From: Albula goreensis
Taxonomy: Eukaryota; Chordata; Actinopteri; Albuliformes; Albulidae
DNA length: 64,000 nucleotides
Assembly: GCA_022829145.1 (NCBI GenBank)
Contig: CM040743.1
Location: 4,750,646 to 4,814,645 of the forward strand
Direction of reading: 5' to 3'
In this document: piece by piece, positions 11,938-24,557 of the stretch
Layout of the letters: each line of letters begins with the position of its first letter
Position numbering within the stretch: the stretch's first letter is position 1
The notes under the pieces: generated by a model
The model's input: the letters and a program-made list of their open reading frames with translations, nothing else
Databases searched by the model: none
Told to the model about the DNA's origin: nothing
Translations under genes and position numbers: made by a program

Positions 11938-12829
11938 GTCAGGTGCACCGGGTCACTGTTTGGCTACAGAGTGACATTATGGCTCACAGTGTGTGTGTGG
12001 CTAATGCAGGTGGGGCCATTTGTCCCATCCTGGTACCTGTACAGCGAGTGCTGCCCAAGAGGAAGAACATGGTCTCATTTGCAATGCATGCTGGGAAGCG
12101 GAGGCAGACTGGTGTGGAAAGAGACTGAGAATTCTCAACTGCAGCTTAGAAGTTTTTAAGAAAATAAAAATAATTGGTTAACAGTGCTATGCATGTGTGT
12201 AGTCCTATCGCTGCAGGCTGTGGTGCTTTTGGCGTTGTCGGCTCTCTTTCTGTCACCAGCTGATTTGGCCCAGAGTGTGTGGAGTCGAGTAAGCCACATG
12301 AAATGTGTGTAATATGGTGCATAAACTGGCCTGTTAGCAGCAGGTGCAGATGGAGCTGCCCTCAGTCAGCCCCACGCTTTGGGAAAGTGAGCACTTCGCA
12401 GTGATGTCATAGCATGTCACCCCGGTGTGAAGATCGCTGTGAAATCCGGTTTCTCGCTCTTTCAACGCGCTCGTCCTCTCGTCAGCCGAATGGCAAAGAA
12501 CCCCACCCCCCCGCTTTAAAAGCCCCGATGACATGCCCCCACTGAATTCCGCCCTCATTCCTCCCCGTTCCATCCCCCTCACCCCTGTGTCATCCCCACA
12601 CCCCACCCGGACTGGGCTTCTAGGAAAAAGCCTGTGATAGAAGCTGTATTTATAGACACTATCAGCGCTGCATCCAGGCATGCAGACCAGAGCCCCATTA
12701 TAGTACATTACACTACAGAACCTGCTCACCGCCACGGTTCACCTCCAGCCAAACGTGAGCTGCGTCACTTATTCATCACACACAGACCAGATGCCGTTTA
12801 ACGTACACGCGCATATGTTAAGGCGATCA

Positions 12830-13225
12830 TTGGGCGTCGAGGCGTCCAGCGGAGCTGTTGCTCGCCGGCCTCGCTCATGTGTGTTGAGATTTATTTGGCA
12901 TGCCGGCCGTTCTTGACAAGATTTCTCCTCTGGTTGGATCACAGGAAACTTCAACACTGTACTTATTGTTCAAATTCTGGTCCTCCCCCACCCGCCCTCC
13001 CTTTAGCATGATCTGAGGATGAAGTTATGCAGTGTCAGCTTTAATTCGGGCCCCGCTGGCCCCCTCCTCTAATTTAATTTTAGAAGCGCTGGGATTGTTG
13101 GCGGTCCTGTGTTGAACTGACGGCCCTCTGTTTCGGGGCGTGACGCGGAGGGGCGGGCGGAGGTCTCTGAAGTCCGCCTTTGTATCGGGCGGCGGAGTGG
13201 CGGCTTCGGGAGGCATCCGTGCCCC
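12830..13225. promoter_or_regulatory. CpG- and GC-box-rich patch
   Basis: Two clusters of CpG (12838-12910 and 13125-13225) include GAGGGGCGGGCGGA, a GC-box-like site, and GGGCGGCGGAGTGGCGG. The open frames across it on both strands lack recognisable protein similarity. It may be a CpG-island remnant or a distal regulatory element. Confidence 0.25.
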
Positions 13226-13229
13226 CCAG

Positions 13230-15000
13230 CACCTGGCGAAGTGTGGCATCACAGACTGCACCACGCAAGACCTTGAAGCGGGCATTGTCAGGGATGTTAA
13301 GATACGATATCACAATATAATAGTATTTCAGTTCTTTGAGTGTTGTGATTATCTCAACGTGTACAATGTCGTCAAAATCCTTGTCATATGAATGTACATA
13401 ATTTTTTTTTTTTTTTTTTTTTTTTAATCTGAGACATTATACTAACTTTGACATTAAAAATATTGTGGGGTACAGGCAGTTGTATACATGTATACCCAAT
13501 ATTTCTAACAAATATTTCAAAAATTAAAATACCCATATTTTCGTTTAGCTTTTTCAATTTTTTTTGATTTAGTGTCCGAGCAGAGGCCTTCAGAACTCTG
13601 TAGAGCTATTTGCTGAACCTGTGCTACAAACCTTTGAAATGTGGCTCACCAGCTGCTGCGCTCTTGAGCAGTTTTTCCACACACACTCCCTTTCCGTCCT
13701 ATTTTAACACTCTGCTAACTTTACCTACATAATTTTGAATGGCTAATGGTCACAGCTGTAGCCAATCAACATCACCTTCCATAAAACTGCAATGTATTCC
13801 AACCTTACTGGGTTCAGTGTCTTATTTTTTTGAATGATTAATTGACTAATTGCGTTTGTTCCCATTAGAATAACTCATTAAAGTAGTCAAAAACACACCC
13901 TGATACCTACTTTGTTTTCATGAAACCGCTCGCAGAATGGCGTTAATGATTCATAGTGGTTCTCGAAGCCAGCAGCGTCATTATCGCCATGCTGGTCTAA
14001 TTGGCCCACCTGCTCACTGCTAGAACGCTGTGTCCCGCGGCCTTTGTTCTTCGAGCTGGAGCACCACGGGGACAGTGCTCTGGTGGGGGAGGGGGCAGGA
14101 GAGAGGGGCTAACTGCCCCTGCCTCCACCCCTCATCGGGGCATTGTTTTAGGAGATTACTCTGACAAAAACACACATGACAAGGGGGGGAGAGGGGGATT
14201 CAATTTGGCTTTTGAAACTGCTCTGAATCTGTCCCAGCTCTGAATACAATTTTTTGTTTAATTTTCTGTTAGGTGGAAAAAAAAAATCAGTAAGCTAGTG
14301 TATAATTTAAAAGAAAAAAGTAATTAAAACTGGTCTTTTTTATCATGGCAGTTAATCAAATTCCTTAAGTAGGTGTCCTTGGACTGTCTGTATTTTTGCA
14401 TAGTCGATTGACGCTGTTGCCCCTATGTTTTCCGAAATATTACAGAACATTTTGTGAAACTGAAAAATGTGGTGTGGTTAGTTTCGGTGCACCTGGGAGT
14501 GCAATCAAGCCTTCTGTAGACCCGCACCAGAATACTAAACCTGGGAATACCCCAGCTGGCCTGGCACCATACCATGTTACTGCCGCCTGAACACCTGAGT
14601 CAGCATGTTTTATACCGGATCGAATGCCTCCTCGCCGCAAAGCAGTCCGTGGTTTTTCCACTCGGGTATTGCTAGCACACGGTATCTCCCACAGATGTCA
14701 TGAAATTTCACTTTCACCTCGCTAGCTTCGGGGTGCGATCTTGATCGGCTCATCTGGCCCTGCGTTCATGAAGTATCTAAAGAGGAGGAGTGTCGATGTA
14801 GCATCTGTGCTGACTTTAAGCTCGCAGCGTTCAAGGTTAGAATATCGACATGGAAACCTTACCCTTGATCAGCAGTACTACTCTGAAACGTTTTCTTTTT
14901 CTTTTTTTTTTAAACAAACACGGGGCAGAATGTTATGTTTTGTGGCTCTCTTTGTGGGCAGCCTTTTCTTGTACTGTGAACCAGGGTCACAGGGTCAAGT
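13230..15000. other. Non-coding stretch, nothing recognised
   Basis: Includes a T run at 13401-13425 and G-rich tracts near 14079-14095 and 14182-14196. A GATCAG motif at 14870 may belong to the palindromic element at 15005. No coding exon recognised. Confidence 0.55.
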
Positions 15001-15004
15001 GCGT

Positions 15005-15125
15005 GTGAGTAGGACTGCTGACCCAGGATCAGTTCTGTCTGTTCCTCATAATGGATAAGTATGGGACACTCGCATGATGAACCTTATCCTGGATCAGCCT
15101 TCTCAGATGGTTGATAAACACAGGC
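15005..15125. repeat. Palindromic MITE of the GATCxxGGATCAG type
   Basis: GCTGACCCAGGATCAGTTCTG and CTTATCCTGGATCAGCC flank CCTCATAATGGATAAG. The outer part (TCTCAGATG... ACACAGGCCC) matches the usual terminal extension of this family. Confidence 0.55.
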
Positions 15126-15129
15126 CCAG

Positions 15130-17055
15130 ACAGACTGCTTGGCAGATTCTTGTTTTATTGCTGCTGCTGTGATTATCTTATTTGTGCTGAAATTGTTGTT
15201 GTTGTTGCTTATTTATTTTGCCATTTCTGGCACTTGGGACTTCCCTGCAGGCATTGTAGTCCCTGATTTATAAACTCTGTGCTGCAAGTTGGTCTGGATT
15301 AGAATGTAATAATTCCTGTAATGTAATGTGAAGTAATACTCTCAGTATTTTACTGACACTATAGACCCTGACTGAAGAGGCTCTTTATCTCTCTCTGTCT
15401 GTCTCTTTCTCTTTCTCTCTCTCTCTCTTCAGAAGCTCCGATATTAAAGAGCTCTCTCCATGTTTGTCCTGGCTGTGTGACACTCGGCAGTCAGCACAGC
15501 TGTGTACATCTCACTGTCCCCAGAACAGTTTCCCATCAGATGGAGGATCTGACTCCTCTTCAGAAACTGCTTTGATCTTTTCCCGCGGCCCCCTTTCCCT
15601 CCCCCTACCACCCCCCCCCCCCCTTTTTTTTTTTTTGTTGGTAAGGAATTTTGGGCAAACGGCTCAACACGCTCGCCTAGCATTAGCATATGAAAGCTGG
15701 GGGGAGGGATGGGGGGGGGGTTAGAGGGGGTGTCATTGTGGAACTGTGTGATCTGTTCCACCCCCTCATCCATGCCTGGAGCACCCCCTGCCCGTTTTCC
15801 TGCACTCTCCACTGTACTGTGCTCTGTGAAGCATTTGCCCAAATCCCACTTCTGACACCAGATGCAGTCTTGGGAAAGCAGTAAGGGTCTTAACCGGTTA
15901 AAAAAAGAGGTGAGTTATAAAATTAAATTATAAATTTTAATTTAATGTAATGGTTTTAATTAAAGCATTTTAGAGTCTCTCTTTCTGTGAAGGGAAAAAA
16001 AAAACATTGCGGAATGGTGTGTATATTTGTATTTGCTGGGTTGTGTGAATCACACACGGTTTGCTTGGTGGATCAACACACTCCCTTAAATATGGAATGG
16101 CTGGGTTAATATTTACATTAAGTCACTTGTCAAAAGCAGTTTATTCAGTAGGATTTATGACCGCTCATAATCTTGCTGTTCTATCAGAGAAGTATGCGAA
16201 CACACCTCATACCATCCGCTAGCCGTGAGAGAAACAAACGTGATTTTGATTTAAGCGCAGAGTGACAAGTATTTCCATCTGGGGCAAGTTCCTCAGTGCG
16301 CGCACAATCTCTCTCTCTCTGTATCTTAGCAACGGCATTCCGACATCATATCACTCAGCTGTGCTAGGTCTCTGATGTTGCTAACTAGCTAGCGCTCAGC
16401 GTCGTTCCATTTCAGCAATGTTGATTGAGGTAATAAAATAGATTTTCATGAGGGCCCTGACATGAAGTTAACCTCCCCAGGAACGGTAGCATGGGCACAG
16501 ACTCAGGATTAAAGCCCCGTGATGTTCACAGGCGGACCTCCGTGTTCTACCCGCAACATCGTAATGTTACCTTCCGTGTCCTGGGCGTTTATAAAACATG
16601 ATGCCCTACAGGTAGGTGGCATTGTGGTATGTAACGTTCCAGAAACGTATGGGATGTTCAGTCTGTGACTGTGTGGACTGTCGGCAAACAAACAGGCCGT
16701 TATGGAGTCATGAGGGCCTCGGATACCTTCCGCTGGGTCGCAGTGTGCTCGGAGATGAGTCTTATCTTCCAAATGGACTCCATCTGTTCTCCCCTCCTGC
16801 ATGCCAGAGGGGAGGCCGCTCCAGCACTCTCCAGCTCTCCAGCGCTCCACTTCCTGTCTCAGTAACAGGCTGCACGAGAGGTTCACCACGGGGTTCGGTC
16901 GGGGGCGAGGTGACCCTCCCCCTTTTCCCCAGTCTCACTGCCTTCTGCGCCCACAAACTATACCCCCAAATCCATCTTAGGGGTTTATCCTAGGACCTGG
17001 ATCCAGCTTGAGAGCTCCTGCTACCTCTACTCTAATATCCTGCTATCAGGGAGTA
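15130..17055. other. Non-coding stretch with pyrimidine tracts
   Basis: CT tract at 15390-15430 and a C/T tract at 15594-15640. The antisense frame at 15444-15842 (132 codons) has no recognisable domain and crosses the tract. Confidence 0.55.
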
Positions 17056-17059
17056 TTAG

Positions 17060-17240
17060 TTTACACAAAGGTATCTGTGCTTGGAATAGGTTGCCAGTTC
17101 ATTTAGCACAAGCAGAGACCCTTGGTTTGTTCAGATCTTGGCTTGATACAGCACTGGATACTTCTATAGATTGTAGGTAAATGGCAGCCCTTGCTGGACA
17201 AAATGATCTGTCCCCATAATCATATGTTCTTAGATAGTAT
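17060..17240 (+). mobile_element. Retroelement 3'-end fragment, copy 1
   Basis: Contains GGAATAGGTTGCCAGTTCAT, GGCTTGATACAGCACTGGAT, GATTGTAGGTAAATGG and a trailing ATGTTCTTAG. The same order is found inverted at 44105-44235, so it is a dispersed repeat. The style suits a LINE 3' end or a SINE sharing it. Confidence 0.5.
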
Positions 17241-17244
17241 AGAA

Positions 17245-19710
17245 CCCAAACGTTGGGTAGTTAGAAAGGAGAGAGGACGGAAGGGTGGGAGGAAAGCTGG
17301 TGCTGAGTATCTCCTGTGTACGGTCCTCCGTCCTGGTTCCTTGACAAAGGGCAATAGCGGTTGTTGGTTTTACCTACACTATGCCTGTTTCAGACCTGAG
17401 AAAACAGTCAGAAGGTGAGGTAACTGTTTGGTGTGAAGTATCAGGGAGGAAACAAGCACACTTTTGCTGGTTTTCCTCTGGCCGTGACCTTGTTAAAGAT
17501 CACACTGGTCTAAAGAGGCAGCGGAAGTAGACAGCACACGAAAAACCGACTCGGTGTATCAATCAGGGGACAGGGCAGGGGACTTGGTCAGGCCTGTGAT
17601 TCCTCTGCTCAGCCTCTTTTGGCTGACCGATTTCATTAATCAGAGGGAAAGAGGAAAGAAAAAAATGGTAGAAAAATCCCGTCCGTCCTCCGTCCTCTCT
17701 CAGGGGCGTGTGCGGCGCACTGTAGCCCAGTGCAGTGCAGTACGGGTCGGGTCATTTGAGGTTCTGTGTTGAGAGGCGTTGGCCCAGCAGACTGGCCCCG
17801 CTCTCCCCTGTGCTGTCTGTCTGTCTGAGGCCCGTGGGCCAGTGAGCACATACCTCACACCCCTCAGTACAGCCCCCCCTCCACCCCCACCCCCACTCTC
17901 CCACCAAGCGTCCTGCCAGCTCCCCACCCTGTCCTGACCATGTGCGCGGCCCCCGTTTCTGTTGGCCTCGGTAGTGTTTACTTCAAGATCACAGACAGAT
18001 CTGGACATCTAATCACTGAAACCTTATAGCGGGGGTGTTGAACTTGAACGCCAGTCTTTGAGGGTTGCAGTGTGTGTGTGTGTGTGTTTCCTGGTTCAGT
18101 GTCAGTCGGTAGCTAATTTAGGCCCTGGAAACAAGCCAAACGGTGATTCGTCTTAAACACTTACGTTAAAAAACACGCGCACACACACACAGAAATCCAT
18201 CAGGCTCCATGGCCTCCCTAGAGTCCAAGATTCTCATGTCTCTGCTGTATAATGAGCTGATCACATACTGGACCAGTGATGGGGAGAAGGTTTTGTGAGG
18301 CTAGGAAATGAGTCTGGCTGCCCTGTTGTTAGCACTTTGTAGTCTCTGCTCTCACCGTCTCACTTTCCTTAATTCAAGACTGGGGACCGTTTTAGGAGCC
18401 TTTAGCGTGTGGATGAAGCTATTTGTTTTTGCACTGAGGAGGGTTTCATTTTATCGTATTTCAAACCACAAATAGGTTGAGGTTTGTTGACTCTTTGGTT
18501 TTGTGTTGTTTGCTGGGCCCTTTTGTAACCCTAAGTGGGCTTGAAAAAAGAACAGGTCCAAGGTCTCTTCTCTGTCTCTCAAATCCCCTCTCTTCCCTTG
18601 CATTTCCAAGTTTAAGATAAGTGTCTTCAACCATCGGGTGAGTTCTTCCCTGAATAATTTAGGCCTTTAATTGGCTTGAGAGTCCGCACACCTTGTTGTG
18701 AATCCCTAAACTGGTACCACAACCTGACTCCCGGGACTTGAGTTTTACACACCTCGGTTAAAAGCAGTGAGGGTTGCCAGATTGGGTACTACTTATATCT
18801 TTCTCAGGCTCTACTGCTCCCCAAGAGACTCATCACAAGGGTTGCCAGATAAATGTGAAATAATTCCTCCCTCTTCCTTTATGACCTCATAATACAGGGG
18901 TGAAATACAGGGCCTCTCCTAGGGGCCTGATGTGAAAACTGAGTCCTGGCATACAGGAATTTACAAGGGGAGAAGGCACAGGCTGTGCAGATTTTAAGGT
19001 GGGAGGTAGAGGTGTGGTCCAGTCACCCACGCTCAAAGCAAACAAAAAACCGCGGGCACCTCGGTGGAAAAGCTGACCTTACGATGGAAGGCGATCCTTA
19101 CCTACGCATATGGGAACGCTCCAGAATGTCCGTTGAGTTCAGAGGCTGAGGTTTTCAGCCTTTGAGTAAATAGTGGCCCACCCCTTGCCTGGGTTCTGCG
19201 AAAACATAAGCGCCGCTGTTGACAACAGACGTAGAAGACATGGAAAAAGAGAGAGGTGCGCGTTTCCTAAAGGCTCTTAAAGGTGCAGTACACGTCATGA
19301 GCCAGTCACACGATTAATCACAGTCAAGAGTCATCACGCTTTTAGATGGGGGGGAAAAAATGAAACTCTAAGGAAATTTCTTGCTCAGACAAATCGAAAT
19401 CGCTTAATGAATCTGTCAGTAGAAACGGTTATGTAACAGCATTCGCTCATTACGTCAAACTTAAATCTTTTCCCAGGAGGTGTTTTGAAATGCTTTATAG
19501 GTTTTAACACCAGAAATGTTACATTATGTCCTGGGGAGACAACCCTGTTCATAGAGGGCTCTAGGGTGTGCAGGTTTTGGTCCAACCCATCACCAACCTG
19601 ATTTGAATAGGGCTACGGATGAGTGGTTGAGCTAGCCTAATCTCATTCTGGTTTGTACGTTTTGTGGCTTAAATTTAGGAGCAGCCCTCTCTGGGCCAGA
19701 TTCATTTGAA
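17245..19710. other. Non-coding stretch, nothing recognised
   Basis: Only short TG (18069-18088) and CA (18177-18192) runs. No exon-like frame was recognised. Confidence 0.55.
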
Positions 19711-19714
19711 ACCC

Positions 19715-20000
19715 CATTTACACATTTAGCAGACGCTCTCATCCAGAGCGAATACCACAGTTTGCATTTCTACACACTGTCCGTTTATGTTCTTATGCAC
19801 TTTGCCTTGTAAGTCGCTCTGGATAAGAGCGTCTAACAAACGCCCGTTATGTAATGTAATGTATTGTAATATAATGTTTACTGAGGTACTTCGGGTTGAG
19901 TACCTCGCTCAAGGGTATGGCTGCAGCCATGCTCAGCCTGGGTATTGAACCAACCACCTCAGAGTTGGAAGACCAGCTCCCTAACCGCTATGTTGTTCCG
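19715..20000. mobile_element. Nested SINE pieces: minus-strand copy interrupted by a plus-strand tail
   Basis: 19715-19763 (TTTAGCAGACGCTCTCATCC) is the tail of a minus-strand SINE. 19870-20000 (GCTCAAGGGTATGG, GTATTGAACCAACCACCTC, AGCTCCCTAACC) is its tRNA-like head. Between them 19789-19875 is a plus-strand tail (GTCGCTCTGGATAAGAGCGT then GTAATGTAATGTATTGTAAT). The order suggests insertion of one copy into another, or a palindromic rearrangement. Confidence 0.65.
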
Positions 20001-20435
20001 ACCCAATCAAAGCGAGGTCTGAGCCGTGAAACTCTTTGAAATATTTTTTTTGCAGAGGAGAGTGAGGCCCCTTAAAGTGACGTTAATGATGAGCTCTGCG
20101 TTCACGAAGCCTTTGAAAACAGCACCTGTGTAGCGGTGTTTGAGCACGGCAGGACGCACCAGAGACCCCCTAACCCTCCATCTGCGGGGCGGTCTTGCGC
20201 TCTGCCCACGGGGCGTTTGGGAGAGGTCGGAGGCGTGGTGCGGAATTTGGGGCGCTGCGGAGAGCTTTGCTTTGGAGCACGTATAGAGGAATAAGGGCAG
20301 TGCATGCCAGGGCCCGAGTGATTTATCCTCCTGTTAGCTTTGCAGAAGTGCCTGAAGAGATTGTTTAGCTAACACAGCCAGACCTGGAGGGTCAGGGGGA
20401 AAAATGTGCTTGTGAGCAAATGAACACAGACACAC

Positions 20436-20530
20436 CCATGCGCGCACTCACACACACAATCACACTCTTGCATAGTCACACTTTCTCACTTCTTACACTT
20501 TCTCGGTCATGCCCACACACACACACTCTT

Positions 20531-20563
<33 letters not shown>

Positions 20564-20600
20564 AACACTTTCTCACACACACACACGCACGCACACACGG
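20436..20600. repeat. Compound CA/CT array
   Basis: CA runs broken by CTTTCTCTCTC and CGCACGCA. Confidence 0.9.
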
Positions 20601-20873
20601 GCTGTAGTGTCCTCGGGGCTGCATTCCCGTGTATTACCCTAGATGCGGCATGTTACAGGCTCATATCCTCCTCCTCCTCTGCAGCCTGGCAGCTTCCGGA
20701 ACAGTCCCTCGCCAGCTGCTCCACCCTGCACTCTTACACAGGCATGATAAAGTGTTTACCAGAGAGACACTGAATGTCTGTGTCTGCGTGTGTGTTAGTG
20801 TGTGTGTGTGTGTGTTTTTGTTAGTGTATACGCCTGTGGTGTCTGTGTGTGTAACTCTGAGTTTGTGGAATTT

Positions 20874-20874
<1 letters not shown>

Positions 20875-20957
<83 letters not shown>
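20875..20957. repeat. (TG)n microsatellite, long and pure
   Basis: About 40 uninterrupted TG units. Confidence 0.98.
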
Positions 20958-20958
<1 letters not shown>

Positions 20959-21359
20959 AGATGTGTTTTTGTTATTTTGGTGAGGTTTACTGAAGGAGTT
21001 TGTTTGCCCAGAGAAAAGTAGTGACCTTTGACCCTGCAGTTAGAGCAGAGAAAAACCTCTCCATTTTTCACCTTCCCTTGACACTGTCACTCAAAACCTT
21101 TTACATGCTTGGAAGCAGTGCACACTCTTTGTCCTTGAATCTTCTCAACTTGAAACTATTTGGACGTCTATAAAAGCACTAAAGCAATCATCTCATCATA
21201 AATTCTTGAACTTTTTTTTTGGATATACGCTGAGATAGATATGCAAGTACAGACTCTTCATTGCGCTTTTGATGCCAAACACTGCTGTAGCCCAGCTGTG
21301 CGGCTGGCCTCCTCCTCATGGAATGTGCTTATCCTTTCCAGTCATGGCTAAGGCGCACC

Positions 21360-21706
21360 ATGCCTTCACACTGACAAACCCCACAAGCTGGAGAGCCACG
21401 AGAGGTCATTCGTTTTCAGTGCTAGTCAGGGACATGAGGCTATAGCGGCATTAGCGTTAGCTACAGCCAGTGACCTCACATAGGCGTCCAGTGCTTGGAA
21501 TCAGAGTTGAAAACGGTTGAGGTTTATGAATGTAACAACGCGGTCGCTCGTTCAGCTCGATCCTGGGTAGGGAGTATTATTTGATGCCTCCCCTCGGTAC
21601 ATTGAGCCGATGGAGACAGCGCGAGCCACGTTAAACCATCGAACGCGGCCACAAGCGACAGGGACCGCGAGACTTACGAGGCTCTGTCAGTGTGAACACG
21701 CAGTCA
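21360..21706. mobile_element. Possible non-autonomous DNA element with TTCACACTGACA inverted ends
   Basis: TTCACACTGACA at about 21364 recurs inverted as TGTCAGTGTGAA at about 21687. The right part (21535-21705) is unusually CpG-rich (about 20 CpG), as in young or lightly methylated repeats. No transposase frame. Confidence 0.4.
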
Positions 21707-22179
21707 GAGGCCCAAAGTGACAGCCATGATAAACAAAAGCCCCACAGCAGTCTTTATTGACCAATCTGTCCGCTTCACTCTGTTTTCTGTTTCGCTCTCC
21801 TGCCAGGCCTCCTCTTTTATATTAGAACGCTGCTGTTTCCCCCTTTTTGAAAAGCCTGTTTTTTCATTCGCTCCCTCACCATAGCCCAGCTGAACCTAAA
21901 CACCTCAGGGTCGCAGTTAAAATGAATAATGAGATTTGAGTCATCAGCTGTTAGCTCGATTACCCTCGACCCAGCCACGATCTTATCCTGACTTCTAACA
22001 TATTGCATCCTTCAGTGGGAGTCAGCAGTTTCTCTGTGATTAAATGAGTTTGACCCTTAATATTCTGCATTCATTTAATTTTTTTTTTCCAATCAAAAGG
22101 CAGTTTAGCGCAGCTGTGCGTGCTGTGGCTGGGAGCCGGTACTGGGTATGGCCTGAGGTCTGCTGGGGGGAGAGAGGAT

Positions 22180-22770
22180 TTGGCCCAGCCTTATTAGTGT
22201 AAATAGTGGTTTAAGTCTGTTAAACTCATCAGTCTCACCGCTCTCTGGCGACCTCTCCTGGATGACCGGGTGCGTGCAGGTTCATGAACAGAGCATATGT
22301 TGACTTTGTTTTCATGTGATGGCACAGTGAATATATATATATACTTATGATTGGTAGTGTCTCCTATGTGAAGAATAGCAAGATTACTTGCTATGTGAAT
22401 TGTATGTATGGAATCGTAATGTATGTTTTTGCTTTCTCCCTGAGTCTGTGGGGGTGCCTTGATGTTGTCTTTAACATAAATTTTGGTAGTTTTTAAGGAC
22501 TGTTTGAGAGGTATAGGAAGTAAGGATTCCAGTGTTAATGTTCACAGTGCCATAGATCAGGCTCCTAGTTAAGGGAGTCCTCTCTGTCCTTAACTGGGTG
22601 AACAGGGTAGATTTGATGCTGCTCGGTCCTGGTTCCTTTTACCTGCAGAATGCTGTTATCTCTGTGACCCATTTGCTGTGTCTCCATCACTTTCTCCAGC
22701 CAGCCCTGCCCCAATCCCTGCCAATCATGTCAAAGTCCAATCAGCTACAGGCTTTGTGGTGAAGCTCCGC
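22180..22770. repeat. Dispersed repeat, copy A (pairs with 25240-25690)
   Basis: Ordered matches to the downstream copy: TTAGTGTAAATAGTGGTTTA, CTGTTAAACTC, AGATCAGGCTCCTAGTTAAG, CTTTTACCTGCAG, GTTATCTCTGTGACCCAT, AGCCAGCCCTGCCCCA and CCAATCAGCTACAGGC. Similarity looks moderate (roughly three quarters by eye). Confidence 0.6.
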
Positions 22771-23134
22771 CTCTATTCTTCAACCCACACACACCCAATG
22801 CAGCACAGTCCCTTTTAGCAATGGAGAAATTATAAAGACTGATCTGGATCTCTGAATTGCTCATCATGCAGTCATGTTTGTGTTCTGTTTTAATGAGTAG
22901 ACGAGTAGAGGTCAAGCAATGAGACGTTTTTGAGTCTGTTGTTTTAATGAATGAAGATAAAATGTTGCAATGCTTCATGCAAAGACTTTTAATGAATGAA
23001 GTACAACTTTGATGTTTTTTTTTCGAATAGTATTTAATGAATGGAAGTAAAACTTCTATTGTTTTGAAATTTTAATGAATGTAGATGAAATGTATGCTGT
23101 TTGAAGATGATTGAATCTGTTCATGTAGATGTAG

Positions 23135-23560
23135 ACATGAAACATTCAGAACAGGAGCCATATTCAGAAAGCAACTGTCAAATTGCGGTTCTTGGATCAG
23201 TGTCTTGGATCCATATCCTACGTATTATCCATTGTGAACTAAAATGCAAAACTTATTCTAGTTCAGTGCCCCGACTCAATGATACTTCATGACTACATGG
23301 CTTAATTAGCCAGTATGGATCCTGTCCCAAGCTAATGACTTAATGACACCACAGATTTTAGATACCGTGTGCTAGCAGCACCTGAACTTAATGTGAACTG
23401 TGAGAGTGACAGCCTTCTGTAGCTCCACCCATTAAGGGGTTCATGAAGCCTCATTATACGAGTACCATTGTCCATATCCGAAACCCTATCCATTATAAGT
23501 GTAAAAAAAAAAAAAATCAAACTGATCCAAGATCAGCTCCTCCTGTCTAAGGTGCCTTAT
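23135..23560. repeat. Two diverged or split GATCxxGGATCAG elements
   Basis: 23135-23300 has GGAGCCATATTCAGAAAG followed by CTTGGATCAGTG; 23440-23560 has CCATATCC...CCATTATAAGTG then CTGATCCAAGATCAGCTCC. The pieces resemble the two halves of the palindromic element, possibly interrupted by later sequence. Confidence 0.4.
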
Positions 23561-24165
23561 GAGTGCGGGCATCGATTAGCCAATCAGACGCGAGCTCTCT
23601 GGCGAATGCTTCCTGCTGTCCTCATTAGGCCCGTCTGAGGAGCTGCTCAGTATGCCCCCTCCATTATCTCCATTATGCAGCACACAGGGATCTATAGGCT
23701 CCTCTGCCTGGGGAGTTCTCTGAGAGGCTTCTTCCCCCTGCGCCTCCTAATCACTCCATTACGCTCCATTATCAGTAATAAGATGCTGCAGAAAGAGCTG
23801 GAAATGGAGCTGGCTTCCATTCTTTTTTTTGGCCTTCTATTTCTGCATCTATTATTTTTTTTTTTTTTTTTCATTTTCTGTCATTTATTGACGTGGTCGT
23901 TTTTTGTGTTGTGTCACACATGACATTGACTTTGACAGTGCGTACAAAAGAGAGATTTACTGAAAGCTCCTTGCTTTTCTCGTATGATGATGCTTATTAC
24001 TATTATTATGAAAATGAGTCACAGAGGAGAAGACAGACTGCCTGTGTCGGTGTCCTTTGCTTCGTTTCCTTTGCTCAGTTGAGTGGACTTATAGTAACTG
24101 TGCCTGAAGGAAAGGAGACTTGTTTGCCTAATCTCTCGGCATCTCTGTGAATGTGGTTCTCTTTG

Positions 24166-24378
24166 ACAGGACATAGAACATAGGATAGGACATAGGACAG
24201 GACATAGAACATAGAAATAGGACATAGGACAGGACATAGAACATAGAAATAGGACATAGGACAGGACATAGAACATAGAAATAGGACATAGGACAGGACA
24301 TAGAACATAGGACAGGACATGGAACATAGAAATAGTTCATAGGACAGGACATAGAACATAGAAATAGGACACAGAACA
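24166..24378. repeat. 32-bp minisatellite (AGGACATAG family)
   Basis: About six to seven copies of a unit built from ACAGGACATAGAACATAGAA and ATAGGACATAGG. Some copies lack the middle block. Because 32 is not a multiple of three, all three minus-strand frames stay open and give repeating CSMSCPM/YVLSYVL peptides. These are not credible genes. Confidence 0.9.
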
Positions 24379-24557
24379 GAAATTCTAATTTAGATCTTTC
24401 ATTCTCTGTTTTGGTTTTATTGGTGTGTTTTATAGAATGTAGTGGTTGTATTTATAGGTTGCGTTGTAACTTGGACTAGCAAAGCCAACTTGCCTTGTTG
24501 CTTAGTGATGCTGCTCATGTACTTGCTGGTATGAAATGTTGTTAGCCAGATCTGGGC

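Noticed and set aside
24019..24359. Three overlapping minus-strand frames with repeating Cys-Pro-Met peptides
   Set aside because: Produced by the 32-bp minisatellite, which has no stops in any minus-strand phase.
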